From SXTU01 sp964496695 (GTDB taxonomy: Bacteria; Verrucomicrobiota; Verrucomicrobiia; Limisphaerales; SXTU01), in assembly GCA_964496695.1 (NCBI GenBank), contig CAZCBE010000009.1, forward strand, positions 37,197 to 101,196: a stretch of DNA of 64,000 nucleotides. The letters are read 5' to 3'. Numbering within the stretch: the first letter of the stretch is position 1; each line of letters begins with the position of its first letter. Of this stretch, positions 35,101 through 42,181 are shown piece after piece. The notes beneath the pieces were generated by a model, which saw nothing but the letters and a program-made list of their open reading frames with translations, searched no databases and was not told the origin of the DNA. The position numbers and the translations under genes are program-made.

Positions 35101-36917
35101 GCCGGCTTCGGCCCAGCGCTGGAGACGTCGCTCCCTCTCCCTGAGGGAGAGGGCTGGGGTGAGGGGGAAGGAGACGTGGAGGGCTTGGGTGCTGCGGATG
35201 GAGTTGGTGCAGCGGTCGGCGGCTGCAAGCCGCCGGCACGGGTGTTCAGAGCTTTCGCACGGGCGTCGGTTTCGATGGCCGCAAGCGCCTGTTCGGTTTC
35301 AGTGATGCGCTGGGTGAGCGCGGCGAGCTGCGGGTCAGCGCTGGAGCCGCGCGTGAGCTGGGCAATGAGTTGCGGAATGGCGTCGCGCCAACTGTCAGCG
35401 AGGGCGGACTTAATCTGGGCTTTGAGGGCGAGGAGTTCAGCACGGTGCTTGTTCAGAACTTCCGGCGAATCCAGTTGGATCTGCGCTGGTCGAGCTGCGG
35501 CGAGCACGCCATAGAGGGCGTAGTAATCCCGCTGGCTGATCGGGTCGAACTTGTGATCGTGGCAGCGGGCGCAGGAGACGGTGAGGCCCTGGAACGCCTT
35601 CGCAAGGACATCAATCTGGCTGTCCACGGCCTTGACCTGGTCGTCGAGCGTGTCCACCGGCTGGAACCCGTGCTCCACGAGGCGGAAGTGCGCGAGGCCG
35701 AGGCGGGATTCGTTGAGTGCGTCGGACTTGTTCCAGCGGGTCTGCGCGGGGGAGAGGAGGTCGCCAGCGATGTGCTCGCGGATGAGCTGATCGGCCGGCA
35801 CGTTGGCGGCGAAGGCGCGGATGAGGTAGTCGCGATAGCGCCACATCAAGGGGATTTCGGGGTCGCCTTCGGAGCCATGCGTCTCGGCGTAGCGCACGAG
35901 ATCCATCCAGTGACGCGCCCAGTGTTCGGCGAAAGCGGGGGAGGCGAGGAGGCGATCAGTGGCATTTGCGATTGCCGATTGCCGATTGGCTATTGGCGAT
36001 TCGCACTCTTTCACGAATGCCTCTACATCCGCCGGCTTCGGCGGGAGGCCCGTTAGCGCGAAAGTGATTCGGCGAATCAGTGTGCGCGGGTCGGCATCAG
36101 GCCCAGGCGTGAGGCCATGGGACTCCATCTTGGCCAGCAGGAAGCGGTCAATGGCGTTGGTGCTCCACGCGGCGTTCTTGGGCGCAGGGACAGTCGTCTT
36201 CGCCAGCGGCTGGAAGCTCCACCATTGCCGGCGGAAGGCGAGGGTGTCCGCCCATGTGGACGACGTGGGCTGCGCGCCGGCGGTAGCCGGGCTAGTGCGC
36301 GGGTCGGGCGCGCCTTGGCGAATCCACTCGGCGAAGTTGGCGACGATCCGGACGTCGAGCTTCGCGCCATTCTTCGGCATCTTCAGCGTCGGGTGCGTAT
36401 GGCGGAGGGCTTGCAGCAGCAGGCTGGAATCAGGCTGACCGGGGACAATGGTCGGGCCGGACTCACCGCCCTTGAGCAGCACATCGCGCGTATCGAGCGC
36501 GAGCCCGCCCTTCTTCTTCGCGGAGGAATGACATTCGTAGCACTCTGCGGCGAGGACGGGCCGAATGCTCTTCTCGAAGAACTCGACTTGGGCAGGCGTG
36601 GGTGCGGCGGCGGAGGGCTGCGCGGTCAGGAAGACGACAGCAACGCAAGTTAGGAGCACTTGTTTCAACGAAGAGGCACAGCGCGGCGGGAGCGTCGCCG
36701 AGTGCTTTTGGACTGCGGCGGGAAGCGGAGCGCCACGCCGCTTTCCCGTCCCGCGGAGCGGCTTGGGGATGCGGCGGCTTTCCGCTCCGCGGGAGGCGAA
36801 AGCGGTGTCGGCGCTGCGCTCTGCCACCGCAGTCCAAAACGTCTGCGGCGCGGCCCGATGCTCGCCATCCGTGTCCATCCGTGTCCATCCGTGGTTCATG
36901 TGCATCTTCAAGCTCAT
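32172..36917 (-). CDS. Giant PSCyt1-DUF1549-LamG-DUF1553 (PSD1) protein carrying many in-frame palindromic repeats
   Basis: 1581 residues. Signal segment about 84-105; cytochrome-c-like heme motif C126-x2-C129-H130 (AECYECHSSAKKKGG); DUF1549 (about 235-440: AIDRFLLAKMESHGLTP, RITFALTGLPPKPADVEAFV, FAEHWARHWMDLVRYAETHG); a second heme motif SCARCHDHKFDPIS near 450; a LamG-like domain (about 643-846: ISRWSFDTDARDQAGSLHGE, LEAWITLATLDQQGGG); DUF1553 (about 1310-1560: PLTARVMVNRVWHHLFGRGL, DQPTHPELLDHLAAQF, SIYLSIRRNN). These are typical surface proteins of the phylum. At least seven repeat-derived segments interrupt its linkers. ATG 36917 overlaps the permease stop (ATGA), but the first 83 residues are repeat-derived and a TTG or GTG at about residues 84-87 could be the ancestral start. 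Confidence 0.92.
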   Translation of the reverse strand: MSLKMHMNHGWTRMDTDGEHRAAPQTFWTAVAERSADTAFASRGAESRRIPKPLRGTGKRRGAPLPAAVQKHSATLPPRCASSLKQVLLTCVAVVFLTAQPSAAAPTPAQVEFFEKSIRPVLAAECYECHSSAKKKGGLALDTRDVLLKGGESGPTIVPGQPDSSLLLQALRHTHPTLKMPKNGAKLDVRIVANFAEWIRQGAPDPRTSPATAGAQPTSSTWADTLAFRRQWWSFQPLAKTTVPAPKNAAWSTNAIDRFLLAKMESHGLTPGPDADPRTLIRRITFALTGLPPKPADVEAFVKECESPIANRQSAIANATDRLLASPAFAEHWARHWMDLVRYAETHGSEGDPEIPLMWRYRDYLIRAFAANVPADQLIREHIAGDLLSPAQTRWNKSDALNESRLGLAHFRLVEHGFQPVDTLDDQVKAVDSQIDVLAKAFQGLTVSCARCHDHKFDPISQRDYYALYGVLAAARPAQIQLDSPEVLNKHRAELLALKAQIKSALADSWRDAIPQLIAQLTRGSSADPQLAALTQRITETEQALAAIETDARAKALNTRAGGLQPPTAAPTPSAAPKPSTSPSPSPQPSPSGRGSDVSSAGPKPAATEPRSATVVPSLSPGERAGVRGKGSSEAPPRVPSPISRWSFDTDARDQAGSLHGELLGGATIRNGRLILDGKEAHFRTPPLSRDLREKTLEAWITLATLDQQGGGVLTVETSNGSVFDAIVFGEKSPKKWVNGSNNFRRSQLLDGAVESAKPGELVHLAVVYRADNSIAFYRNGALYAPAFTPTGEDSALRTFAAGASRVLLGRRHTGGGRAFLAGEIDEARLYDRALTTEQVAASFQAGTVGVTAEEIATAMTPEQKARHATLTAELKAARAELAAKAPSATEDSLAAALKDAQSNVANPLHAWVKLGKLDGAAFATGWADVTKTWRDQLAIAQEHNAQFKTEWDFAKGDGAKWFTDGNAFPGAPVSDPALTRSNLQRAGSETGAPQIGDFTLEPAGERVLKGLLPAAVSSHLLSEKHGGLLTSPRFRITTDSISVRAAGGKGAMVRVIVDNYPLGSNPIFPKAELTRDEPGWVRMDTAYRKGNWAYIEFGTADDLTRKLGKSSDASGRSWFSVERVVFHDKETLREVPLAPAPLLAGAGGLQPTRNNPLQPKSAAELATVYSETLMSTLRAWREGKLSEEQRAFLDFFLRRSLLPASPNALPKVAPLVAEYRRLEGEIAAPRRAPGVIEGTVFDSPMLARGDHTKPGELVPRGYLEVLGVKEDAKRSDGVVEQRIVAGTNLKPITPSLHHSTTPSASPARLALAEAMASLQNPLTARVMVNRVWHHLFGRGLVPTVDNFGRLGDQPTHPELLDHLAAQFMAEGWSFKRLIRELVMTRAYQLASEPTVAARERDAANDFLSHFRVRRLEAEAIRDSLLVVSGRLDATQFGVPVSTGDRARRSIYLSIRRNNLSPFLEIFDAPKPFTTLGRRDATNVPAQSLALLNDLFVIDLARQWAVAAIAAEPSVDRRVGRMFGEAFARSPTADESAKAVAYLSELAGEAKIAPEQLATSERVWQDFAQSLFNLKEFIYVR
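33010..33096. repeat. In-frame inverted repeat in the PSD1 gene (GGAGTGGTGGAGTG type)
   Basis: GGAGTAGTGGAGTGGTGGAG (from 33010) pairs loosely with CTCCACGACTCCATCACTCC (ending 33094). It is translated as GVVEQRIVAG...TPSLHHSTTPSAS ahead of the DUF1553 domain. Confidence 0.65.
33936..34008. repeat. In-frame inverted repeat in the PSD1 gene (family B)
   Basis: 25-bp arms: CGGAGCGCCGGTTTCCGACC (33936-33960) and the reverse-complement arm ending GAGACCGGCGCTCCG (34008), one mismatch, 23-bp loop. Translated as PGAPVSDPALTRSNLQRAGS then ETGAPQI. The same hairpin arm occurs in the aldo/keto reductase insert. Confidence 0.85.
35026..35241. repeat. In-frame composite repeats in the PSD1 gene (families C and D)
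   Basis: CCCTCACCCCGGCCCTCTCC (35033) is inverted at CTCCCTGAGGGAGAGGGCTG (35137) to GGTGAGGGGGAAGG (35170). A family-D unit GGCTGCAAGCCGCCGGCAC lies at 35220-35238. They encode PSPSPQPSPSGRGSDVSSAG, SLSPGERAGVRGKGSS and TRAGGLQPPTAAPT, forming a long linker between the second heme region and the LamG domain. The C pair recurs at 39663-39805 outside genes. Confidence 0.85.
35970..36002. repeat. In-frame ATTGCCGATTGCCGATTGGC repeat in the PSD1 gene
   Basis: A short tandem/dyad unit translated as ESPIANRQSAIANA in the DUF1549 region, where family members have a plain loop. Confidence 0.7.
36705..36900. repeat. Repeats at the 5' end of the PSD1 gene
   Basis: CTTTTGGACTGCGGCG (about 36705) pairs with CCACCGCAGTCCAAAACG (ending 36842). 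Beyond it lies a tandem CCATCCGTGT unit (36864-36900, three copies). Together they encode the odd N-terminal extension HGWTRMDTDGEHRAAPQTFW and following residues before the signal peptide. Confidence 0.75.
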
Positions 36918-38260
36918 TCCGCCGCCGAGAGCTGCAGCCGCCAGCCGCGATGACGCAGCAGGTCGAGCAGGACCGCGCCTAGTATGACGAGGCCCAGCAC
37001 GACTTTCTGCGTGTAACTTTCGACATTCATCAGGTTCATGCCGTTCTGGATGACCGCGATGATGAGCGCGCCAATGAGCGTGCCAAACATCCGGCCCGTG
37101 CCCCCATTCAGGCTCGCCCCGCCGACCACCACTGCCGCGATCACATAAAGCTCATACATTTGCCCGAAGGTCGGTGAGCCGCTCTTGAGCTGCGAGGCGA
37201 GCACCACGCCGCCCAGCCCCGCGAGCAGTCCGCTGACCACATAGCTCAGGAAGATGACCCGCCGCACGGGCACGCCGGAGAACCGTGCGGCCAGCCGGTT
37301 GCCGCCGACAGCGTAAATCCAGCGGCCCAGCACCGTGCGCGCCATGACGAGATGCGCCGCCCCGTAGAGCAAGGCCATGAGCAGGACGGCATTGGGCAGC
37401 CCGAACCAGTCCGCACCGCGCCCGAGCCAGACAAACGAGTCGGGCACCTGATAGATCGACTGGCCATGCGTGAGCAAATAAGCCGCGCCGCTCGCGACCA
37501 GCATCATCGCCAGCGTGACGATGAACGGCGGGAGATGGAACACTGTGACCATCGCCCCGGAGATGGCCCCGGCCCCGCCCGCAATCAAGATGGCTCCGGT
37601 GCAGGCCAGCACCATGCCAAACGTGGTGGCCTGCTGCGCCCCCGCGAGGTCGCGGATAAAGAGCGCCGTCAGCACCGCCGCGAGCGCGATGAGACTGCCC
37701 ACCGAGAGGTCAATGCCACCGCCGATGATGACCATCGTCATGCCGATGGCGACGATGGCGATGACTGCGATCTGGTTGGCGATGTTGAGCAGGTTCTCGC
37801 GTTTGAGAAAGTTCGGCCAGCGATAGGTCTGCGGCTGGAGGATGCGCGGTGTGCCGAGGGCTGGGAAGTCTGTGGTGAGTTCCGCGAAGACCAGCCAGCC
37901 GGCACTGGCCTGCGTGCAGGCGATGGCATCCAGCTTGCCGGTCGTCGCGGCTGTCTGAAGGGCGGCCCGTGCGTCCTTTGGCTCGCCCTTCACGATGCCA
38001 ACGACGGTGGCACCGGCATTTTTAAGCGTGGTCTGGAGCGCATCCGCGAAGGCATCCGCATCTGGCTGATTTGGCACGGCGATGAGGACGCGGGCAGACT
38101 TGCCGAACTGGCCGAGGATGCTGCTGGCAAGCTGGCGGGCGGCGTCCGCGCCGGTGGGATGCTGCTCAGTGTAGGTGGCGAAGCTGAAGAACGCGCAGAG
38201 CAGCGCCAGCACGAACACCATGCCGTAGGCGGCGAGGAAGCGGGAGAGCGCGGGCTTCAT
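36914..38260 (-). CDS. Sugar ABC transporter permease (RbsC type) with an extra soluble domain after TM1
   Basis: 448 residues, against about 320-340 for ordinary RbsC. TM1 is residues about 8-30 (AAYGMVFVLALLCAFFSFAT). Residues about 35-150 form an alpha/beta segment (SARVLIAVPNQPDADAFADA, KNAGATVVGIVKGEPKDARA, KLDAIACTQASAGWLVFAEL) resembling one lobe of a type I periplasmic-binding fold. From about 160 the standard permease core resumes (NIANQIAVIAIVAIGMTMVI, GGGIDLSVGSLIAL, YAVGGNRLAARFSGVPVRRV, VVGGASLNGGTGRMFGTLIG). Inner membrane; ATG 38260. Its cognate binding protein is probably the one at 41201-42181. It is coupled by ATGA to the PSD1 gene. Confidence 0.9.
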   Translation of the reverse strand: MKPALSRFLAAYGMVFVLALLCAFFSFATYTEQHPTGADAARQLASSILGQFGKSARVLIAVPNQPDADAFADALQTTLKNAGATVVGIVKGEPKDARAALQTAATTGKLDAIACTQASAGWLVFAELTTDFPALGTPRILQPQTYRWPNFLKRENLLNIANQIAVIAIVAIGMTMVIIGGGIDLSVGSLIALAAVLTALFIRDLAGAQQATTFGMVLACTGAILIAGGAGAISGAMVTVFHLPPFIVTLAMMLVASGAAYLLTHGQSIYQVPDSFVWLGRGADWFGLPNAVLLMALLYGAAHLVMARTVLGRWIYAVGGNRLAARFSGVPVRRVIFLSYVVSGLLAGLGGVVLASQLKSGSPTFGQMYELYVIAAVVVGGASLNGGTGRMFGTLIGALIIAVIQNGMNLMNVESYTQKVVLGLVILGAVLLDLLRHRGWRLQLSAAE

Positions 38261-38261
38261 T

Positions 38262-38400
38262 GGGAATTACCAATGCCCAATGCCCAATGCCCAATGCCCA
38301 ATGAATGACCAATGCGCAATGGCCGATGTCGCGCCCTTCGCCCGGTCATTGGGCATTGGGCATTCATTGGACATTGGCGAATTGGTCATTGGACATTCCC
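38262..38400. repeat. CAATGCCCAATG tandem/inverted repeat cluster
   Basis: Four tandem CCCAATG-type units (CCAATGCCCAATGCCCAATG) face an inverted set (TCATTGGGCATTGGGCATTC) across about 50 bp, occupying the whole gap between the mutarotase-like gene and the permease gene. It could form a large hairpin in the mRNA joining them. No CRISPR-like spacers. Confidence 0.8.
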
Positions 38401-38405
38401 CGCCG

Positions 38406-39617
38406 CTATTTTCCGAGCTGCCCTGACTTGAGGAACTCATGCCGCACCGGCACCATCACCCGTTGTCCTGTGGTGGAGATGAAGGTCACTTGGCCGGGCG
38501 CGAATTCCAGCGTCTTCACTTCGACGAAGCCGGCGGGGACGCGGACGACGCCTTGGATGTAGTTCACCGCCGTCGGGCGCGTCGCGCTGAGTTCGATGGC
38601 GGTGGGAATGCCTTCCTTCGACAGCACGTTCGGATTCACGGACGCTGCGAGGCCGTCGGCCCAGTGGCCGGTGATGTCCTCGATGCCCACGCAGTTGTTG
38701 CGGCCATACCACGGCAGGCCGTGGCGCCCGTGGTTCTCCAGCCAGAAGAGCGTGCCATTCAGCACCGCCGGGTCTTTCAGCGCGAACCACACCCAGCCCT
38801 CGTCACCGCGCGTGGCGGTGACCCAGGCGGGGCCGTTCGGTTCGTTGAGCAGCAGGAAGAGATCGGCATGACCTTTGCGCGCGGGGAGCGAGGCAAGGTC
38901 GGCGTCGGGCGCGCCTTTCCACGCGACGGGCACTTTGCTCAGATCCTTGAATCGCGCGCCGATTTGCAGCGCCTGATACTCGGCCTGCTTCGGGTCGCTG
39001 AAGAGGCCGGGCGCGACCATGCCGAACTTGAAGGGGCTCGTGGCGATGCGGAACGCGCCTTCCTTCTCGGGCATCGCGAGCGTGGCGTGGTGGCCGAGCG
39101 GTGTCTTGCCGGCGAAACCTTCGATGAGGTGGCGGGAGTAAACCACGTTCTGGCCGTCCACGAGGGAAAGTTCCTTCGTCACTTTGCCGGCGCGAACTTT
39201 CGTCTCCAGCGTGGCGGTGAGGGTGGTGACGTCGCCGGTCTTCTTCGTGGCGACGTGCTTCCAGAGCGAGCCGGCGGTCTCGCCGTGCGGCGGGTGCTTC
39301 TCCCCATTGACCACATCACCGTTGCCGCCGAAGGGCAGGCAGAAGAAATCGCCGCGCAAGGGCACCAACACGGGAACAGGGTAGGGGAGCTTTTCCCCTT
39401 GCCACGGGCTGATGTGATAAGGCTGCACCGGCTGCGCTGAGTCGCGGTAGAACGTGACCGGCGCCATGTGCCCGCCGAGGTGGGTGATGGACAACTCGAC
39501 CTGTGGCGTCGCGACGATCCAGCTCGGCTGGGAGGCGACCGTGCGGGTCTTCTCCCCGGGGCCAGCGTGGGCGGCGAGGGTGAATGTGAGCGTGAAGAAC
39601 AGTAGAAGGTGTTTCAT
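38406..39617 (-). CDS. Secreted carbohydrate-active-like protein (galactose-mutarotase-like fold suspected)
   Basis: 403 residues with a signal peptide (MKHLLLFFTLTFTLAAHAG). Beta-rich throughout: VELSITHLGGHMAPVTFYRD, PYHISPWQGEKLP, LRGDFFCLPFGGNGDVVNGE, SRHLIEGFAGKTPLGHHATL, ENHGRHGLPWYGRNNCVGIE. Conserved His and Trp plus the opening LGGHMAPVTF resemble aldose-epimerase/mutarotase-superfamily proteins, but I cannot name the subfamily. Probably binds or converts a sugar outside the cytoplasm, consistent with its place in a sugar-uptake cluster. ATG 39617 begins the signal peptide. Confidence 0.7.
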   Translation of the reverse strand: MKHLLLFFTLTFTLAAHAGPGEKTRTVASQPSWIVATPQVELSITHLGGHMAPVTFYRDSAQPVQPYHISPWQGEKLPYPVPVLVPLRGDFFCLPFGGNGDVVNGEKHPPHGETAGSLWKHVATKKTGDVTTLTATLETKVRAGKVTKELSLVDGQNVVYSRHLIEGFAGKTPLGHHATLAMPEKEGAFRIATSPFKFGMVAPGLFSDPKQAEYQALQIGARFKDLSKVPVAWKGAPDADLASLPARKGHADLFLLLNEPNGPAWVTATRGDEGWVWFALKDPAVLNGTLFWLENHGRHGLPWYGRNNCVGIEDITGHWADGLAASVNPNVLSKEGIPTAIELSATRPTAVNYIQGVVRVPAGFVEVKTLEFAPGQVTFISTTGQRVMVPVRHEFLKSGQLGK

Positions 39618-39662
39618 GTGGAGTGGTTGCTGATGTTCGAGTCGTTGTGATTTGGCGCGGCT

Positions 39663-39805
39663 CTTCCCCCTCACCCCGGCCCTCTCCCCAGGGGAGAGGG
39701 GGAAACGCAGTCCGCGTCTCGTGCAACCGGGCGCGTCCGATTGCCGGATGCGCTGGCGACGATTCTCCCTCTCCCGGAGGGAGAGGGCCGGGGTGAGGGG
39801 GAAGG
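39663..39805. repeat. Intergenic inverted repeat (family C)
   Basis: CTTCCCCCTCACCCCGGCCC (39663) with CTCTCCCCAGGGGAGAGGG pairs with the copy GAGAGGGCCGGGGTGAGGGG ending near 39805. Same pair as inside the PSD1 gene at 35026-35170. It occupies most of the 247-bp gap between aroE and the mutarotase-like gene. Confidence 0.85.
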
Positions 39806-39864
39806 CATCGTGAAAGAGCAGGCCATTGAGTTATGAGAGAAGTGCTCGTTCATCTGGCTTGCCG

Positions 39865-40719
39865 TCACACTCCCATCGCCTCTTCCAGCGCACGGCGCAT
39901 CGCAACGGCATCCGGACTCACGCCCGTCCAATACTGCACACCGATGACGCCTTGGTTCACGAGCATCCCGAGTCCATCGAGCGTGCGGCAGCCGCGCGCG
40001 GCGGCGTCGCGGAGCAGGCGGGTTTGCGGCGGGCTGAAGACCACATCGGCGACGACCATGCTCGGCTTGAGCGAATCCAGGTTAAGTTCGAGACGTGCCT
40101 CGGCGTCGTAGAGGCCGATGGAGGTGGCGTTGATGACGATGTCGGTGTCGGCGGGGAGGGTGTAGTCGCCCTGCCAGACGACGAGTTCAGCGACCAACTC
40201 CGCCTTGTGCGTGAGGGTGTCCACCAGTTCGCGTCCGCGCGGCTCGCTGCGGTTCACGACGGTGATACGATGCGCGCCCACGAGCCCGACTTCCACCGCC
40301 ACCGCCCGGGCCGCCCCACCGGCGCCGAACATCACGATGTTCTTCCCGCGCGGGTCGCAGACTTCCTGCAAGGACTTGAGGAAGCCCTTGCCATCCGTGT
40401 TCTCGCCGATGAGCCGGTCCTCGTGCCGGACGACACAATTGACCGCGCCGATGAGCGCGGCGGATTTGCCGAGGCCGTCAAGGAGCGGGATGACCGCGAC
40501 CTTGTGCGGCATGGAGAGGTTGAAGCCGCGGAAGCCCATCGCGCGCGCGCCGCACACGGCATCGGCGAGATGCGCGGGTGTGACCTCCATGTTCACGTAG
40601 CGCCAGTGCAGGCCGTGGTGGCGGAAGGCGGCCTCGACCATCGCGACGGTCGGGTTGCCAGCGGCGCCGACGGACAGGGAGCCGACGAGCGAGGGGAGGA
40701 AGTTCGCTTTGCTCTCCAT
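39865..40719 (-). CDS. aroE: Shikimate dehydrogenase family protein
   Basis: 284 residues. Substrate-binding half: LVGSLSVGAAGNPTVAMVEA, GFRGFNLSMPHKVAVIPLLD with the catalytic Lys, AVNCVVRHEDRLIGENTDGK. NADP half: NIVMFGAGGAARAVAVEVGL, VVNRSEPRGRELV, INATSIGLY, LLRDAAARGCRTLDGLGMLV. It reduces 3-dehydroshikimate or, in catabolic paralogues, quinate or related cyclitols. The opening lacks the usual SxSxS-P strand order exactly (LVGSLSVGAAGNP), so a YdiB- or cyclitol-type role is possible given its sugar-cluster location. ATG 40719 has a GAGG Shine-Dalgarno 7 bp upstream; a TTG at 40725 is less likely. Confidence 0.88.
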   Translation of the reverse strand: MESKANFLPSLVGSLSVGAAGNPTVAMVEAAFRHHGLHWRYVNMEVTPAHLADAVCGARAMGFRGFNLSMPHKVAVIPLLDGLGKSAALIGAVNCVVRHEDRLIGENTDGKGFLKSLQEVCDPRGKNIVMFGAGGAARAVAVEVGLVGAHRITVVNRSEPRGRELVDTLTHKAELVAELVVWQGDYTLPADTDIVINATSIGLYDAEARLELNLDSLKPSMVVADVVFSPPQTRLLRDAAARGCRTLDGLGMLVNQGVIGVQYWTGVSPDAVAMRRALEEAMGV

Positions 40720-40721
40720 AA

Positions 40722-41168
40722 TCAATCCTCTGATTCCGTTTCTTGGTCAGCCAAGTTGCCCTCCGGCTGGTAAATGCCAATAAGCACTTGCTCCATTATC
40801 AGGGCCTTTCTTTTCGGAGACAGTTCCATTGGCCCCGCATCCACAATCATGTCTAGTTCTTCCAAATCCAACAGGAACGACCTTACCGGAAACGTTTGGT
40901 TGACAAGCAACTTGTGAAGCGCGCTGTTGGAAGATGCTGTCTCTTGAAATTCCCGCCTCAATCTTTCTCCGAAAGTGCCCCACTTTCCAGATGTAGCCTT
41001 GCCCACATACAAAATGCGCCCGTTGCAGTGATGCACATAAACGCCACTCTTATCCGCATAGTCACCCAATTGGGATTTCGACCAGCTTTGACCCTTGGGA
41101 GCCAGACTCATGATGAAACCACCGTTCACAATCTGAGATTTTGTCGGGATGTTCAGTTCGATTTTCAT
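40722..41168 (-). CDS. GIY-YIG domain protein
   Basis: 148 residues. SGVYVHHCNGRILYVGKATS followed by GTFGERLRREF contains the GIY-YIG-type GVY...YVG pair and the Arg of the nuclease core. The C-terminal half (FLLDLEELDMIVDAGPMELS, RKALIMEQVLIGIYQPEGNL) has the expected conserved Glu region. Could be a DNA-binding or nuclease accessory; no partner is visible. It is AT-richer than neighbours and sits between a sugar-binding protein and aroE, suggesting insertion by transfer. ATG 41168; its stop lies 3 bp before the aroE ATG. Confidence 0.65.
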   Translation of the reverse strand: MKIELNIPTKSQIVNGGFIMSLAPKGQSWSKSQLGDYADKSGVYVHHCNGRILYVGKATSGKWGTFGERLRREFQETASSNSALHKLLVNQTFPVRSFLLDLEELDMIVDAGPMELSPKRKALIMEQVLIGIYQPEGNLADQETESED

Positions 41169-41200
41169 TCTCAGCTCTCCTTTGCTTCACGAGCACGAAA

Positions 41201-42181
41201 TCACTTCAGTTCCCCATCCTTCATCGCATCCGCCTTCCGATACAGGCTCGTCGGAATCAGCATCTCCTTCGGCACTTCCTCGCCCTTGGAGTGCTTCACG
41301 ATGGCGCGGACAATTTCGATGCCCATCCTGTCGGGGAACTGGATGGGGTCGGCGTAAATCTTCCCGTCCTTGATGGCCTGCTTGCCCTCGGGCTGGCCGT
41401 CGAAGCCGACGATTACGATCTGTGCCGTCTTGCCGGCCTTCTCGATGGCCGCACGCGCGCCTAGCGCCGAGGGGTCGTTGATGGCGAAGACGCCGCGCAG
41501 ATCACCGTGGGCCTGGAGGGCATCCTCGGCGGCCTTGTAACCCACGTCCTTCGCGCCGCCGCCGTCGAGTTCCATGACGAGGTTGATCTTCGCGCCGGCC
41601 TTGGCGTTGTGCGCGTCAATGACCTCGCGGAAGCCTTTCACGCGGAGACGGCAGGACTCGGCCTGCTTGAAGTGGAGAATGGCCACCTTGCCGCCCGCTG
41701 CGCCCAACGCCTCGATCATCGCCTGGCCCGCTTCCTTGCCGCCGCCGAAGTTGTCCGTGGCGACCTGCGTGAGCAGCTTCACGCCCGGCTCGTTGCACGG
41801 GATGTCCACGGTGAGCACGGGGATGCCGGCGGCGTTGGCCTCCTGGATCACCGGCACAATGGAACGTGACTCGCAGGGGCTGAGGACGATGGCCACGCAC
41901 TTCTTCACGATGAAGTCTTTCACATGGTTGGCCTGCCGCGCGACGTCGGTGTCGGCGCTGAGGACGACGGTGTCATAGCCGTGCTTCGCGGCCTCGGCGG
42001 TGATGTGGTCGCCGATGACCTTGAAGAACGGGTTTTGCAGCGTGAGCAGCGTGACGCCAATGGTGCCCTTCTTGGCGGGTGCTGTAGGCGTGGTGGGACT
42101 GGTAGGCTTGGCCGGCTCGGCGGGCTTGTTGCAGCCGAGGGCGAGGACGAGGAGGCAGGCGGTGAGCAGGGGAAACTTCAT
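41201..42181 (-). CDS. Sugar-binding lipoprotein of an ABC transporter (RbsB type)
   Basis: 326 residues. Lipoprotein signal MKFPLLTACLLVLALGC with lipobox LALGC, a Pro/Thr linker, then the type I periplasmic-binding fold: IGVTLLTLQNPFFKVIGDHI, YDTVVLSADTDVARQANHVK, VTDNFGGGKEAGQAM-like ATDNFGGGKEAGQAMIEALG, GVFAINDPSALGARAAIEKA, IVGFDGQPEGKQAIKDGK. Binds ribose-like or other monosaccharides in the periplasm. ATG 42181 gives the lipobox. First gene of the long minus-strand cluster; the permease is 3 kb downstream and no ATPase gene of the transporter is present in the window. Confidence 0.93.
   Translation of the reverse strand: MKFPLLTACLLVLALGCNKPAEPAKPTSPTTPTAPAKKGTIGVTLLTLQNPFFKVIGDHITAEAAKHGYDTVVLSADTDVARQANHVKDFIVKKCVAIVLSPCESRSIVPVIQEANAAGIPVLTVDIPCNEPGVKLLTQVATDNFGGGKEAGQAMIEALGAAGGKVAILHFKQAESCRLRVKGFREVIDAHNAKAGAKINLVMELDGGGAKDVGYKAAEDALQAHGDLRGVFAINDPSALGARAAIEKAGKTAQIVIVGFDGQPEGKQAIKDGKIYADPIQFPDRMGIEIVRAIVKHSKGEEVPKEMLIPTSLYRKADAMKDGELK

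Noticed and set aside
38262..38400. CRISPR-like array
   Set aside because: Units are 7-12 bp with no spacers and face an inverted copy; a tandem/inverted intergenic repeat explains it.
39833..40773. A plus-strand gene over the aroE region
   Set aside because: The minus strand encodes a clear shikimate-dehydrogenase family protein with a Shine-Dalgarno; the plus frame has no motifs.
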